Of a stretch of 64,000 nt of DNA, positions 1-31,845 are shown in pieces (position 1 is the stretch's first letter; every line of letters begins with the position of its first letter). Below the pieces are notes generated by a model. It was not told where the DNA came from. It saw only the letters and a program-made list of their open reading frames with translations, and ran no database searches. Source of the DNA: Rhabdophis nuchalis (taxonomy: Eukaryota; Chordata; Lepidosauria; Squamata; Natricidae); the NCBI GenBank assembly GCA_039707465.1, contig CM077648.1:21948119-22012118 (forward strand), written 5' to 3'. A program made the translations under genes and the position numbers.

Positions 1-21
1 CTCCCGGGGGGGACTCGGGGT

Positions 22-132
22 AGTTTGCCATTGCCTCCTTCCGAGGGCTGAGAGAAAGTGACTGGCCAAAGCTCAGTCTAGAACTCACAGTCTCCTGGCT
101 TCTAGCCTGAAGCCTTAACCACTATATCAAAT
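22..132 (-). mobile_element. tRNA-derived SINE, family 3 (partial)
   Basis: AAAGTGACTGGCCAAAGCTCA and CTAGCCTGAAGCCTTAACCACTATA in reverse orientation. Other copies: 23700-24115 (interrupted), 30050-30220, 36000-36150, 47030-47155, 48880-48950, 52612-52745. Confidence 0.75.
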
Positions 133-661
133 GGACTCTCAATTATTGTATCATCATCATCATTTTAGCCATTGTCTATCCACTGCAGGATGAAGGCCTC
201 TTTTGCATGCTTCCAACCAATAAGATCCTGAGCTGCTTTCTTTTGCTAATTGGGCTGCCATACTTGCTGATGTCGTGGATCCATCTGGTTCTAGGTCTCT
301 TTCATGGACGCTTTTTATCAAGTTGGATTCATGCTATGACTGCCTTGGTCTACCTGCCATCAGTTCTTCTTGCTATGTGAGACCAGCCCACTTCCATTTC
401 AGTTATTTTACTCTCTTGATGATATTGTGTACTTTTGTTTGTTCTCTAATCCATATGCAGGTTTTTCCATTTTGTCTTGTAATGCTGATGTATCTTTGCA
501 CCACTCGTAGCTTTTGTATCTATTGTGCGGTTAGTATCCATCTTTCACCGGCATATGTTAAAGCAGGTAGCACACACTGATGGAAAACTTTTCAGGCATA
601 GAGAGAGATTGTTCTTCCAGATTATACTTTGCTTGCCGAATGCCTGCCAATCACATTTAGT

Positions 662-955
662 TTAGAGCCAAGGTGGCACAGTGGTAAGAATGCAGCAGTG
701 CAGGCTACTTCTGCTGACTGCTGGCTGCCAGATGTTTGGCAGTTCAAATCTCACTGATTCAAGGTTGAGTCAGCTTTCCATCCTTCCAAGGTTGGTAAAA
801 TGAGGACCCAGATTGTTGGGGGCAATAGGCTGACTCTGTAAATGACTTAGAGATGGTTGTAAAGCACTGTGAAGCAGTATAACCAATTTTGTTGTATTTA
901 AGTACAGTGACAATAAAGATTATACTTATATAAGTCTAAGTGCTATTGCTATTTA
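662..955 (+). mobile_element. tRNA-derived SINE, family 1
   Basis: A-box-like GGTGGCACAGTGGTAAGAA, B-box-like GGCAGTTCAAATCTCAC, then GTAAAATGAGGACCCAGATT and a tail GTAAAGCACTGTGAAGCAG. Not a functional tRNA. Confidence 0.85.
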
Positions 956-1057
956 ACACACTATTCAATTTCCTTTATTGTATCACCTTCCATTGAGATC
1001 CATTGGTCAAGGTATATGAAGTGGTCTGCCATGCCTAGTTCTTCTCCAGATATATAC

Positions 1058-1325
1058 TTACTACGGCGTTTCCCCAAAAATAAGACAGGGTCTTATTTTC
1101 TTTTGACCCCTGAAATAAGCACTTGGGATTATTTTCGGGGAGGTCTTATTATTTTTGAGGTGCAGGAGGTGGTGAGAGCATGGTCACTTCATGGCTGCTG
1201 CTGCGTTGGAATATTTTCAGGGCAGGGCTTATTTTCAGGGGAGGGTTTATTTTAATGCATGCGCTCAAAAGCCCAATTGGACTTATTATCCGGGGAGGTG
1301 TTATTTTCAGGGAAACAGGGTAGAA
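1058..1325 (+). mobile_element. MITE of the AATAAGACAGGG family
   Basis: CCCCAAAAATAAGACAGGGT start; GGTGTTATTTTCAGGGAAAC end; internal CTTATTTTCAGGGGAGGG repeats. Confidence 0.78.
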
Positions 1326-1467
1326 AATGAATTCCACTAAGAAGATATCCTGGCATTTGGCCATGTAAGATATGAAGTGGCAATTTAAAATCCCCATGCA
1401 TGGGATGTTTGTGTTTGTGTCCGCTTATGCATCTGAATTTTATACAGTTTTGAGTTCTAAGAAAAGT

Positions 1468-1488
1468 GTGTGTGTGTGTGTGTGTGTA
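1468..1488 (+). repeat. (GT)n microsatellite
   Basis: About 10 dinucleotide units. Confidence 0.9.
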
Positions 1489-1496
1489 GATGAGTA

Positions 1497-2060
1497 TTTT
1501 GGGTAGATATAATTGTAGAATAGAATTAGAATAGAATTCTTTTTTGGTCAAGTGTGATTGGACACACAAGGAATTTGTCTCTGGTGCAGAAGCTCTCATT
1601 GTACATAAAAGCTAAAGTGATAAATCATGATCATAATCATCATAAAAATACATTCATCATAAATAATAAGACATAATACTTAGTGATAGAATCAACGTAA
1701 ATTGTACTAGGAAACTAAATAAAACAATATAAATCGTAAAGATGCAAGTAACAAAGTTATAGTCATAAGTAGAAAAGGAGATAGGTAACAGGAAAGAAGA
1801 AAATAATACTATTAATACAGACTTACAAAATAGTTTGACAGTGTTGTGGGAATTAATTGTTTAGCAGAGTTATGACTTGAGGAGGGGAGGGAAACTGTCC
1901 TTGTGTCTAGATGTTCTGGTGTGCAGTGTCCTATACCATCAATTTGAGGGTTGAAGTTGAAACAATTTATGTCCAAGGTGTCAGAGGTCTGTAGATATTT
2001 TCACAGCCCTCTTTTTGACTAGTGCAGTATACAGGTCTTCAATTGCAACCTAATATGGCA
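1497..2060 (-). repeat. Interspersed LINE-like repeat
   Basis: TGTGATTGGACACACAAGGA, TAGCAGAGTTATGACTTGAG, GTCTAGATGTTCTGGTGTGC and ATTTTCACAGCCCTCTTTTTG. I recognise it as a common snake-genome interspersed sequence but cannot assign a family or firm orientation. Confidence 0.5.
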
Positions 2061-3335
2061 GTTTAAACTCACATCTTCCCTTACCTCTGCTCAGGGTAAT
2101 ACTTGGCAAGTTCATTTCATTTTATGCATCTTGCAACTGGTAATTTTGCATGATAACATAACCTGAATCAGGCCCCTTCCATGTGAAATGGAGGAAGTCT
2201 AAGCTCCCAAGACAGCGAAAACACCAACCGTCTCATGTATGAAAGCTTTGTTTGTGTCTATTGAAGGAGAACGAATTGTTTTCAGACAAAGTAGGGGCAA
2301 GGGGAAAAAAGGAACTTCCTCATATATCCAGATCCGTATGCTTTCAAAGAGTAAATAAACTCCAGATCTGTAACAGAATAAAATACATTCGTCCTGTTTG
2401 TGGATTGAATTACTTATTTCCAAGCCCCGCTTGTCGTGTCCTGCTAACTGAAAGCTGAAACCCAAAGCTGGGTTGAAATGAACATGTGCTTTACAATTAA
2501 GAATCTACCTCTATCGCTTTAGATTGTTGAGCAAATTCTTTTCAGGTAACCTCTCCTCTCGCCCCAGGTACATTCATTTAAAACAATCACTCTGACATCA
2601 ATTTCATGATCTGACATAATTGCCACCTTGGCAACAACTTGTTCAGATGTGTGAATTGAGACCTTTCCTCCAGTTGGGTGTAGCTATTAGCATTAAATAA
2701 AAGTCAAATTACAGAATGTAAAGATTTAAAGGCCGCCTTAGAAACCCAGGAGAAGGTTGAAAAAGAGGAAGTGTAAAAAGAAACTGTGGACCAAAGAGCT
2801 TTCTACTTGCTGTTCTGCAAAAATATATTTAGGAGGTTTTGTAGGGGTAGAAAGTTAGAAGAGAATTCTTTTCTTAGAAGAATAAAATATTTTAGGAACT
2901 ATTAAAAAAGGCAGAATATTATATTTTTCCTAAAGGAAAAACATGTTTCTAAAGACAGAAATTCAGCCCCAGCTCCCTGCCCCCAGCAGATAGTTGGGGC
3001 CCATTGAGAAGGGCTGGGACATTCTATCTACAAAACAAAAAACCTCCAGATCCAGGGTGATGGGATTAAGACAGGACCCTCCAGGACAGAATAGGATTAA
3101 CCCATCTAGCGGCAGGGTTTATTGCATTGTAAAACTTCCTAAAGACATTACATCAGACCAGCCTCCATCCAAACTTGATTCAGACAAACATGACCCCACA
3201 TGACCCCATGGGTGTCTGACAGTCACCAATAGAATAGATGCCCTTGACACAGGAACAGGAAGCTCAAGGGCAAGGTCCAAAAGAGGGTATAAATAACCCT
3301 CATTATCCACTCTGTGTGCTCAGCTGCATCAGGAC

Positions 3336-3530
3336 CAGTGGTGGGTTTCAAATTTTTTAGAACCTACTCTGTAGGTGTGGCCTATTTTGTGGGCGTGGCT
3401 TGGCAGTCATGTGACGGGTGGGAGTGGCCACCTTTTAAAATGTGGTGAAACTCATTTAACAATGCTCTTGCTTAGCAACCAAAATTTTGGACTCAATTGT
3501 GATGATAAATTCATTCTTTCTTTCTTTCTT

Positions 3531-3588
<58 letters not shown>

Positions 3589-3748
3589 CCTCCCTTCCCT
3601 TTCCTTTCCTTTCCTTCCTGTTGGGTCACTGGCAGCGGCGGGCCAGATTTACTTAAAGGTACGCCGGTGGAACCCCCTCTCATCGGTTCTCTAAATTTCA
3701 CCAACCGGCTCTCGCGAGTAGGTGCGAGCCTGCAGAAACCCACCACTG
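3336..3748. mobile_element. hAT-like MITE with perfect target duplication
   Basis: CAGTGGTGGGTTTC to GAAACCCACCACTG, flanked by ATCAGGAC at 3328-3335 and 3749-3756. Same end sequences as the 42527-45156 element. Contains a TTTC/TC microsatellite. Confidence 0.93.
3514..3620 (+). repeat. Compound microsatellite (TTTC)n(TC)n(CCTT)n
   Basis: Uninterrupted pyrimidine run inside the MITE at 3336-3748. Confidence 0.97.
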
Positions 3749-4583
3749 ATCAGGACATGTGCTAAATGGTTCAGCTCCATTAAACCAGCTTTCCAAGCAG
3801 CCTCCATGTTTCCAGTGTCTTCCAATATCCATATGGATATTTCTTCCAACAGGAGAAATAGAAAAGGAGTGCCAGATCTGGATGCAAGTAGAGAGTAAAG
3901 CAGCAAAAATCCAAGTGGCAAGTGGAGAATTTTGGAGAGCTGTGAGGGGAAGCCAAGAAAGTGGCTGGCAGGCAGAGGAGAAAAGGGAAGAGAAGCTGAG
4001 AGAAGAAGATGAAGGCAGGGAAGTTCTGAAGATAGAAAGAAGAGGAAAAAAGCAGAAAGGACGGATAGAAAGGTGGTGTAGGCCTATAGCTGGTTTTAGC
4101 CACAGAAACCCAATTTTGTTGAAAAACCTTCATGTTGCTTTTAGGCCTCTCATTCTTGGCTCAGATCCTTGCCCTAAAACTCGTAGAAGGTCACACGATA
4201 GCCTTATCAAAGAACACGTACCATTTTGAACGAGGACAGCATGGGAAAAGGGTTACTCCACTCATCCTGTTGTAAACAGATTACTTAGAATGTGCTTCCT
4301 CCCCTCTTCCTATCGCAGATACATTAGCTAGAAAGTTTTGCATACTTGATTATCATCCTTATCAATTAGGGACAGAAGGGCGAGGGTTGTAATATTTTAG
4401 CAAAGAACCACTCTTCTGGCAGGGCCATCCACTACCAAGGGTGAGAATATTTTATTGCTTATTGCCGATCGCTTATGATTTAATCAGAGAACCCCCCCCC
4501 CCCCAACTACGCTAGTCCACAAAAGAAATAAATGGCAAAATCTATAATCTATCAATGCCTTTAATATGACTAATGAAAGCGAC

Positions 4584-4805
4584 CAGTGGTGAAATTCAAT
4601 TTGGGCATGGTGTGGCTTGGTGGCTGTGGCAGGGGAAGGATACTGGAAAATCTCCATTCTCACCTCATTCCAGGTAAATGACACTGCAAAATCTCATCAC
4701 ACTCTGAAGTCAACCAGAGGTAGCATTTGCCGGTTCTCCGAACTACTCAAAATTTCCGCTACCGGTTCTCCAGAACCTGTCAGAACCTGCAGGGTTTCAC
4801 CCCCG
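4584..4805. mobile_element. hAT-like MITE
   Basis: CAGTGGTGAAATTC start, TTTCACCCCCG end, flanked by AAAGCGAC at 4576-4583 and 4806-4813. Interior TCTCCAGAACCTGTCAGAACC is shared with copies at 42160 and 55490. Confidence 0.9.
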
Positions 4806-5725
4806 AAAGCGACACAGAAATGTGTGCAAACATATTGCTTTTATTCTTTCATTTCTACACTCATTCAATTTATAAGATGCCCAATCACAAAACAATTCAA
4901 GGTGGCATACAGGTTTTCTTTTAAATTCAAACCATGTATCATCCTAAAAGAGAAGAACCAGTTATAAAAATGGAAGGATAGTGCAGCACCTCAGGGAAAT
5001 TATCTAAACTTTAAATATCTGATTTGGGGACAAAGTCAAATTGCATCATGGCCCATTGGAAAAATCCTTTTTTAAAAGCTCTCCTGAAAGACAACATTGT
5101 CAGGACTGTGCAAACTTTGAGGAAATGTGGTTCTGAAGGGAATGGTGGCAGTAGTGTTGACCTAACCAGAGTATTGTCCCAAGTATGGATTTGACAAAGA
5201 AAGTTCAGACAAGTTTGAGATATGTCATAAAATCTGTTCCAGGCAATTTTGGTGGCATGCTAGCCACAACATAGCAAAAAGCAATCTCATTTGTTTAATA
5301 ATGGTTAGCCGATATACAATAGGTACAAGTCTACTATTCAAAAAGGATTATAATTGATTCCACTTATTGTCGCTACACAACACAACCAACATTTCCATTT
5401 GTCTGACAAAATAGGACATTTCCATCTAAGATTCAAGATTCCATGTTTGCTTTTTCATTGAATCTGGCCAAATGGCAAACATATCATGCAAGCTGTGGAA
5501 AGATGGAAGGTTCTCTACAATGGTGATGGGGAGGATCAGCTGTCCTTAATAGCCTATCAAAAGCATTTTTCCACAACAACTTATAAATAAAATAGCTTTC
5601 CATATTTGTTTACCAATGTAATTGATTATAAATGTTTTCAGCACAGATTAAATGGTTGTACAATATTAATTGAGATGCTATTGAAACTGCACAAGACTGC
5701 AAAAGAGACTGTGAGATTTGTCTTT

Positions 5726-24902
<19,177 letters not shown>

Positions 24903-25899
24903 GTATGCCAAGATCCCTGCTTAGAATCTGCCCAAGCTCTTCTATAAATGACTTCTCTCCTTGATTGCTTTGCCTCCGAGAGATACATGAGCAACTTTTC
25001 CCCACCCTGTGCAACACATAAAAATGTTTAATCTATGATAGGTCGGCTCAGGAAGGGGAGGGTTCGTTTGGAACTGTACTAAGAAGTTCAATGTTTTTCC
25101 AAGAGTTTTGCTTAAAATAATTCCCCTCTGGAGAAGAAGCCATCCAAAGATAACAGCCATCTAGACCCAGAAGATAGATTCTAAAAGCGTACAGACCTCA
25201 GGGCTTAGTTCCAAAGAGGTTTCTGATTAAGAACTAGTCTGTACCAGCAAAAAATAAATAAAAACAAACCAGAACAAAACACAAACAGCTTTGATTGATG
25301 TTCTCTCTTGCTTAAATTACTTACATAAAGGATAAATACATGATGCATTTGGGCAGCTGTATTAATCCCACAGGTTTGGTGTCCGCCTAGGAGCATAATT
25401 GAGAAATATTAGTCCTTGTGGAATAGCTACTAAACTTGCATTGTACATATAACCCATTTGCCAAGGGGAAGATTTATTAAAACAAGTGGCAGTTCATATG
25501 ACAAAATAATACAAATGAAAAAGCAGCGCTTCTTTTTTATGGATCTTTAGCAAAATTCCCAGCGTGTACAACATTAATTTGCCCCAAAAGTACAACTCTA
25601 AATTTCTCACATTGCCTTGGGAATGTGAAACGTTAAACATTAAATGACTCCTCACAGAAGATGGCCACACAAAAGCTGAAATTGCATGCTGTGCTTAACC
25701 ATAGTTGACTTATTTTATTCATTAATCCACGGCTTCTTAAGAGTGATTCAATTATCCCATTTTTATTATTATTAGCTTAAAATAATTGTCAAATTCTACT
25801 TGTGTGTTGCTGGAATGCAAGACTACAATGTATTCTCTATTGACCCAATGCACTGAACTATAAACTAACTTTTCTGGGAATGTTTGCATAATATTCTAG

Positions 25900-26330
25900 A
25901 GTAGATGTATCAAAGTCGATTTCATTGAGGGTGGCATTAGGGTTGTGTTTGACCTCGGGAGGAGGGGTCAAGAGGGGGCATGGCCAGGGTGGGTGTGGCC
26001 AGCTTGACATCATTCGTATCGAGGGCGCCTGTGGTGACCCAAGCACTTTGCCAGCAAAAATGGGCTCCCGAGCTCCGTTTTTGGCTGTGATGACTTTCTG
26101 CAACCCTCTGCCAGGGAAAACAGAGCATGGGGGGGGGGTGTCCACCTGTGGCCCTTGCAAGCTGTATTTTCAGCCCCAATGGCCTCCTGCAACCCTCTGC
26201 CAATGAAAACGGAACTCGGGAGGGCTGTGTTCAGGCTGGTCCTTTACCCTTTCCAGGGTGGCCCCATGGGCCAGATCTAAGCACCCTGCGAGCCAGATCC
26301 GGCTGCCTGAGCCAAATAAAACAGCCAAAA
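25900..26330. mobile_element. hAT-like MITE (GTGTCAAACTCG family)
   Basis: GATGTATCAAAGTCGATTTC start; CAGCAAAAATGGGCTCC and CAACCCTCTGCCAGGG interior repeated twice, matching 12890-12960. Confidence 0.72.
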
Positions 26331-26595
26331 AGTAGACGCCGCTGCAATCAGTGAATACAATTGATGCATAAACAACAACTGTAGCAATCACACTTGAATA
26401 TGAAATTGCTTCAGCAGTTTCCTGGTAGAAACGTACTTGGCTGGCGCAATACAGAAGAGAAATTTTCAAAAACAAAACAGAGAAAGGGAGGGAGGAAGCT
26501 TCATTAAAATAAACTAAAATGGTTTAAATAAAGAAAAAATTAAATTAAATCACGGATCATGTTATAATAAAATATATTTTAACCAGGAGGAAGGG

Positions 26596-26596
<1 letters not shown>

Positions 26597-26647
<51 letters not shown>

Positions 26648-26745
26648 GGATGGATGGATGGATGGATGGATGGATGGATGGATGGATGGATGGATGGATG
26701 GATGGATGATGGATGGGATGACAGGTAGGCAGGCAGGCAGACGTA
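26597..26745 (+). repeat. (GATA)n(GATG)n(GGCA)n compound microsatellite
   Basis: GATA units 26597-26645, GATG units 26646-26710, then GGCAGGCAGGCA. GATA/GATG arrays are common in snake genomes. Confidence 0.97.
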
Positions 26746-27754
26746 AAGATAGTATAATCTCTAGGACACTCAGCTCCTGTTGGAAAACCGGTTGGAAATT
26801 ATGCTCAGCTTCAGTTGGTGCACCAGTTGTGTGTCCATTTCTGGAACAGGGGATGTTGTAACCATCATCGTGCCCTCATCACTTTAATTTGGACCATTAA
26901 TTCACTGTCCACAAGTCTGCCTTTCAACACCATTGAGAAACTGCAGCTAGCCAAAATGTCTACAACCCGGTACTGCTTTGTAACACCAATGATACAGGAG
27001 TTGAATCAGTAGACTCTATTCAGGATGCTGGTTATATTCTTTAAAGTCCTATGTGGCTTAAGAACTGATTATTTGTTATTGAGGTGCACTGTGAAGAAAG
27101 CATTTTCTCTTGTAGGTTCCTCCTGTGAAATGTTTTAACAAGAACTATGTTATCGCTCCTGATATTTAGAAAGTATCTTTTTCAAATAGTATTTATGTTG
27201 TAAATACTAAGAATTATTATTTTGAATTTGTTCTATGATTTAACGGTACATGGTTATGTTTTTTTTAATGACTACTATATATATTGATGTTACTGTACTT
27301 TTGCTTGTGATTAGTTTAGAGGCAAAATGATTTAAGTTGCAAAAATCATTTGTGATAAAATAAAACAAATGGTTTATTGCTAAGCATGGCATATACTGTA
27401 AATTACCTAATTGTGACTTGTTCAGCAGCCCAATAAACATGATCTGCTATCATGCATAATTGAATTCTTGTCTGATCTGAATAAATCACTGCGTCATGAT
27501 TCAAAGATTGTACCATGACAAGGAACAGTACTTTACAAAATAACAACAACATTGGCTCTTTTTCCTCTTTCAGCCACAATTCACACAGACTGCTCTACAG
27601 CCGTGATGACAAACCTATGGCATGCATGCCGGAAGTATACATTCATTCATAAGTATACATTCAAATTTGCAAAACAATGTGCAGCTCTGTATCATGTAAT
27701 GGTTTTTTGTCAACTTCTAGATTTAGGGAAACAAAGTTTTGCATGCAATTTAGA

Positions 27755-28080
27755 GGTGAAATGCTATCGGTTCGGACTGGTTCACCCGAACCAGTAGTAA
27801 AAAATACTACTGCTTTGGGCAAACCCGTCGCTCTGTTGATCAGCTGTGCGACAATTAACTGTGCTGCATGATTTATATTTGCTACAAAGAAAGAAATCCT
27901 GCTTCGCAGTGAATCTTAAATCATGTGGCACAGCTGTACCCCTCCCCTGCTGTTCTACTTACCTTTCAAGACTCAGAAAAGGCTTCTTAATCCTTTCTCA
28001 GTGCTGCACAGTAGCGCCTGCACACGTGCAGCAAACCGGTAACAAAGTGAACCAGTAGCAGACTTCCAAGCATTTCACCC
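27755..28080. mobile_element. hAT-like MITE
   Basis: AGAGGTGAAATGCTATCGG start and CAAGCATTTCACCCCT end; interior GTTCACCCGAACCAGTAGT and AACCGGTAACAAAGTGAACC. No clear duplication. Confidence 0.7.
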
Positions 28081-28082
28081 CT

Positions 28083-28395
28083 CCACTTACAACCATAGTT
28101 TATAAGTTTCTGGGCTCAAGGGGAGGGTGGTTAAGTGATTTGTGCCTCATTCTACACATTTTTCTTGCCACAACCATATCACGGCGGTTGTTAAGTGAAT
28201 CATGTCATTAAGAGAATCCAGCTTCCCCCGTTGACTTTACTTGTCAGAAGCTGGCTGGGAAGGTTACAAATGGTGATCACATGACCACAGGACAGTGCAA
28301 TTATCATAAATACACACCTGTTTACCAAGTGACTAAATTTTGATCACATGACCATGGGGATGCTCAACCGTTGCGTGAAAACTGGTCATGTCATT
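28083..28395. mobile_element. MITE (same family as 10583)
   Basis: CCACTTACAACCATAGTTTA, TTGACTTTACTTGTCAGAAG, GATCACATGACCATGGGGATG. Right end lost. Confidence 0.78.
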
Positions 28396-28892
28396 TTTTT
28401 TAATAATAGTTTTTATTTTATTTTTCCCATTTCAAAATCATTCATTGATATACATTCTTATAAATGCTATTTAACATTTATCTATTCATCATTAATCTCT
28501 ATAGACATTCTTACATATATACTATATGATACAGTTTGGATCGCTTTTTTTGCCACCCCGTGTCTCCATCTTATTTTGCAACAGCCTCACTCCTACCTTC
28601 TCAAGCTCCCTTCTCTAAATGTAAAAAATTTAAACAGGTGAAGAATAGTTAAAATATAACTTTACAAGTTAATTACAAGTTAATTATCAAGGGATACCAT
28701 TGGCAAACAGTTCTTAATGCCCAGTTTCATCAAGCTTTTCCAAGATGGGTGCTCTGTAATTGTTGGACTACAGTTTGTATAATCCCCAACTGGGTAATCT
28801 GGATTTTGAAGTCCACACATTTGACAGGAAGTATATCAAAGAGGCTGACAGTTGATTTATACTACAGACACTGTAACAGCATGGTTTAGTCC

Positions 28893-28992
28893 AGCAGTGG
28901 GATTCACTTACCTTCCCCACTGGTTTGCAAATGGGAGCACATGTGCTGCATCTGTGCACATGCATCACCTTCTGCGCATGAGCAGTGCTCGT
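28893..28992. mobile_element. hAT-like MITE, truncated by L2
   Basis: CAGCAGTGGGATTCACTTACC start, same interior as 35142-35330; lost right half at the L2 junction. Confidence 0.7.
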
Positions 28993-29490
28993 ACCCGGAG
29001 AAGTCCCTCTCTGTGGGAGCGAATCGGCCGGAGGGATGTATGGGGTAGAATGCGATCCCGCAGATAACTAGGTCCCGTACCATGGAGCGCTTAAAGATGG
29101 TAGTCAGCACCCGAAAGGCCACAGGCAGCCAGTGCAGCTCGCACAGGAGCGGTGTTACATGGGAGTACCTTGAGGCTCCCAAGATCGCCCGCGCGGCCGC
29201 ATTCTGGACTAGCTGTAGTCTTGGGGCTTCCCTTCCTCCCAAGGGAAGCCCCATGTAGAGAGCGTTGCAGTAGTCTAGCCGGGATGTCACAAGCGCATGA
29301 GTGACTGTGCGAAGGGCGTCCCGGTCCAATAGGGGACACAACTGCTATACCAGGCGAACCTGGTGGAACGCCCTCCTGGCCACGGCCGTCACATGGTCTT
29401 GCATAGACAGCCGGGTATCCAGGAGGACGCCTTAGTTGCGTGCCCGATCCATGGGGGCTAGATGTTCACCCTCTATGGCCAGTGATGGAG
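28993..29490 (-). mobile_element. L2 LINE fragment
   Basis: Antisense copy of the L2 RT C-terminal region (CCCGGAGAAGTCCCTCTCTG; RDALRTVTHALVTSRLDYCN in translation), with frame breaks. Cuts into a hAT-like element at 28893. Confidence 0.88.
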
Positions 29491-29611
29491 TCCTCATGAT
29501 TGACGATTGGTATCTAGGGTTGGTATCAGTATGACTTTGAGATCAATGGCTTTACGTTATAGAGGCAGATCTTCAGTATTTAAAATTTATTTGGGAGATT
29601 TGGAAGGGGTG

Positions 29612-29832
29612 GAGAAATAGCAACAGTACTTAGACGTATATAGCTCTGTAGTACTTTACAGTATTCTCTGAGGTGTACAATGCCAGCATATTGGCCCCAA
29701 TAATCCAGATCCTCATTTTATTGAACTTGGAAGAATGGAAGGCTGAGTCACCCTCGAGCCACGTCAGGATCGAAATCCTGTGTGTAGTGTTAGCCTATAA
29801 TACTGCTTTCTAATCATTCTACCACCAGGGAA
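29612..29832 (-). mobile_element. tRNA-derived SINE, family 1
   Basis: Reverse copy: CCCAATAATCCAGATCCTCA and GGAAGGCTGAGTCACCC, ending CATTCTACCACCAGGG. Confidence 0.82.
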
Positions 29833-30465
29833 ATGGATGTTGGCTAAAAGAACTCTAAAATACTGCAATGGAAAATATGGACATGATTTATGACTAAAGC
29901 TTTTTCTTATTGCTATGTGCTGCCAAATTTAAATTAACCCCGTTCAACCAAAAGCCAAGGAAGAAAACTTTAAAGCAATGTAATCAAAAAGTTGTATTTA
30001 TTTAATTTATATCCCACATTTACTATTTTTTTAAAACGTAACTAATAACACCGAACATAACTAATACTCCTTTCTTCTCCTGTATTCCCCACAACAAACA
30101 CTGTGAGGTTGGTTGAGCTGAGTGTGTGATTGGCCCAGAGTCACCCAACTGGTATTTGTGGCATGTATAATGATTTCCCAGGCATTTTTAAATAAAATTG
30201 CTCTGCTAAACCACTTTGAAGCAGTGCTGATTCTTGAATGTGACTGTATGTGTGTTTTTCTATTGATCAGGCTTGCATGATACAATTAGGTACATATAAA
30301 ACAATCATTGGAGCTGTTGATAGAAGCCTTGGTTCCATTGACTCTAGTTTCATTTACTTAGAGTTGGCATGATTGAAAGGCAAGCTTATCAAGACAGTTC
30401 CATTCAGCACAATAAGCTATGGGTGGTAAGGAAACACGAACAGGAGAGAAAGCAAGAGCGTATAA

Positions 30466-30866
30466 CTGTGTTGGCAAACCTATGACACGCACTACGGGCA
30501 CGCAAACCATAATCCAGCTTAGTTCCACCATGTATGTATGCACACCTCCTGCCGGTCGGCTGGTTTTCGGGTCTCTGCCGCACTTGTTTGGAGGGCGGGG
30601 CGCATGCAGGAGACACATGCACATGTACAGGGGTGGGGGTGCATGCAGGGATATTAGAGTGCATGCAGGGGGCCATGCACACATGCAGGGGGTGGGTGGG
30701 GAGGGTGGGGGTTGCACAAGCATGCACGGAGATGGGATGCACACAGGGGTGTCACACATGCATGCACGGGGCGTACATGGGACGGTGTCGTGCGTGCATT
30801 GCATTATGGGTGCGTGCATGCACACTTGCTTTCGGCACACAACAACAAAAAGGTTAGCCATCCCTG
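30466..30866. mobile_element. hAT-like MITE (GGCAAACCTATG family)
   Basis: TGTGTTGGCAAACCTATGAC start; AAAAGGTTAGCCATCCCTG end. Interior is a run of GCATGCA-rich degenerate repeats, giving the Z-DNA-prone alternation seen at 30600-30820. Confidence 0.75.
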
Positions 30867-31436
30867 TTATATAAGATTATATATTGATAATATATTTTTG
30901 ATATAAGATTATATGGTATCCAGGCTTTATGGCAGCAAGTGCAATGGTTGAGGTGTTGGATTGAAAGCAGGGAAGCCTAAATTCAAGTCTGCCCTTGATC
31001 TCTGGCTAAACAAGAGAACTGAGGGGTCCTTGGTGTTCTCTGAGCTTGGTTGTTTTCTTGCAGACGTTTCACTACTCAAACTAGGTAAGATCGTCAGGCA
31101 CCGCATTCAGCGCACATCAAGGATGCCTCATTTCAACCCTGAGCTACAAATATTCTCCTTTATTGGTAAAACAAGAGAATTGCAGTGCAGAGTAAATGAA
31201 GGGAGGTTGTCCTGAACTGCCAAAGGAGAGCAGCTGCTTTTGGCATCAAGGGACTGCCTTGAGGTTTGGGTCTATTTCAATTGAATAAATGCTATGGACA
31301 CAGAATTGTAAAAGCAGCCAAGAGTGTTTGGTCCTAATTTATCTTCACTAATCAGGAGCCCTTCTGGTGTAATTCATTTAGTGAATCATGTCATATCCTA
31401 ACACCATCAAGCTAAGCAGTGAAAAACATGAGCTTC

Positions 31437-31835
31437 TAACCTATTTCCACAAAAATAAGACCTCCCTGGGTAATAAGCCCAATCTGGCTTTTGAGCGCAG
31501 GCGCTAAAATAAGCTCTCCCCCAAAAATAAGCCCTCCCCAAAAATATTTCACCGCATGCGCAGCTGGTTCCCGCCATTTCCTCTGGTTGCTTGCCGCGCA
31601 AGCAACACGAGGTGAGGAGGCGAGGCCGGAGAGGAGAAGCGATGCACCCCACATGCCCTTACCTAAAGAGTGGCAGGTCCAGCAACGCGCAATATAACAG
31701 CAGCCGTGAGGTGACCACACTCATTGCTTCCTGCACTTCAAAGCTAATAAGCCATCCCCGAAAATAAGACCAAGCGCTTATTTCGGGGCTCAAAAGAAAA
31801 TACGGCCCTGTCTTATTTTCAGGAAAAAATGGTAC
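31437..31835 (-). mobile_element. MITE of the AATAAGACAGGG family
   Basis: TTTCCACAAAAATAAGACCTC at the left, CCCTGTCTTATTTTCAGG at the right; a second copy lies at 1058-1325 on the other strand. Confidence 0.78.
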
Positions 31836-31845
31836 ATTTTATATA

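Larger units (their letters stand above)
1..5725. other. Region downstream of gene C
   Basis: No host exon recognised. Holds SINE, MITE and LINE-like repeats listed separately; 133-660, 2065-2990 and 4814-5725 look unique or too decayed to name. The last of these probably includes the gene C 3' UTR below 5726, with no firm poly(A) site. Confidence 0.6.

Noticed and set aside
662..740. tRNA-like boxes that could suggest a tRNA gene
   Set aside because: The cloverleaf is not complete and the sequence continues into a SINE body found elsewhere in the window.
3759..4229. Open frame of 156 codons, Lys/Glu-rich in the second half
   Set aside because: It runs through purine-rich low-complexity sequence next to a MITE, with no recognisable domain, splice context or matching reading frame nearby.
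4840..4845. Minus-strand AATAAA as poly(A) signal of gene C
   Set aside because: It is about 880 bp past the stop codon, beyond a MITE, with no supporting downstream element; mentioned only as a possibility.
30419..30874. Long Cys/Gly/His-rich open frames on both strands
   Set aside because: They are created by the GCATGCA repeats of a MITE; composition and position explain them fully.
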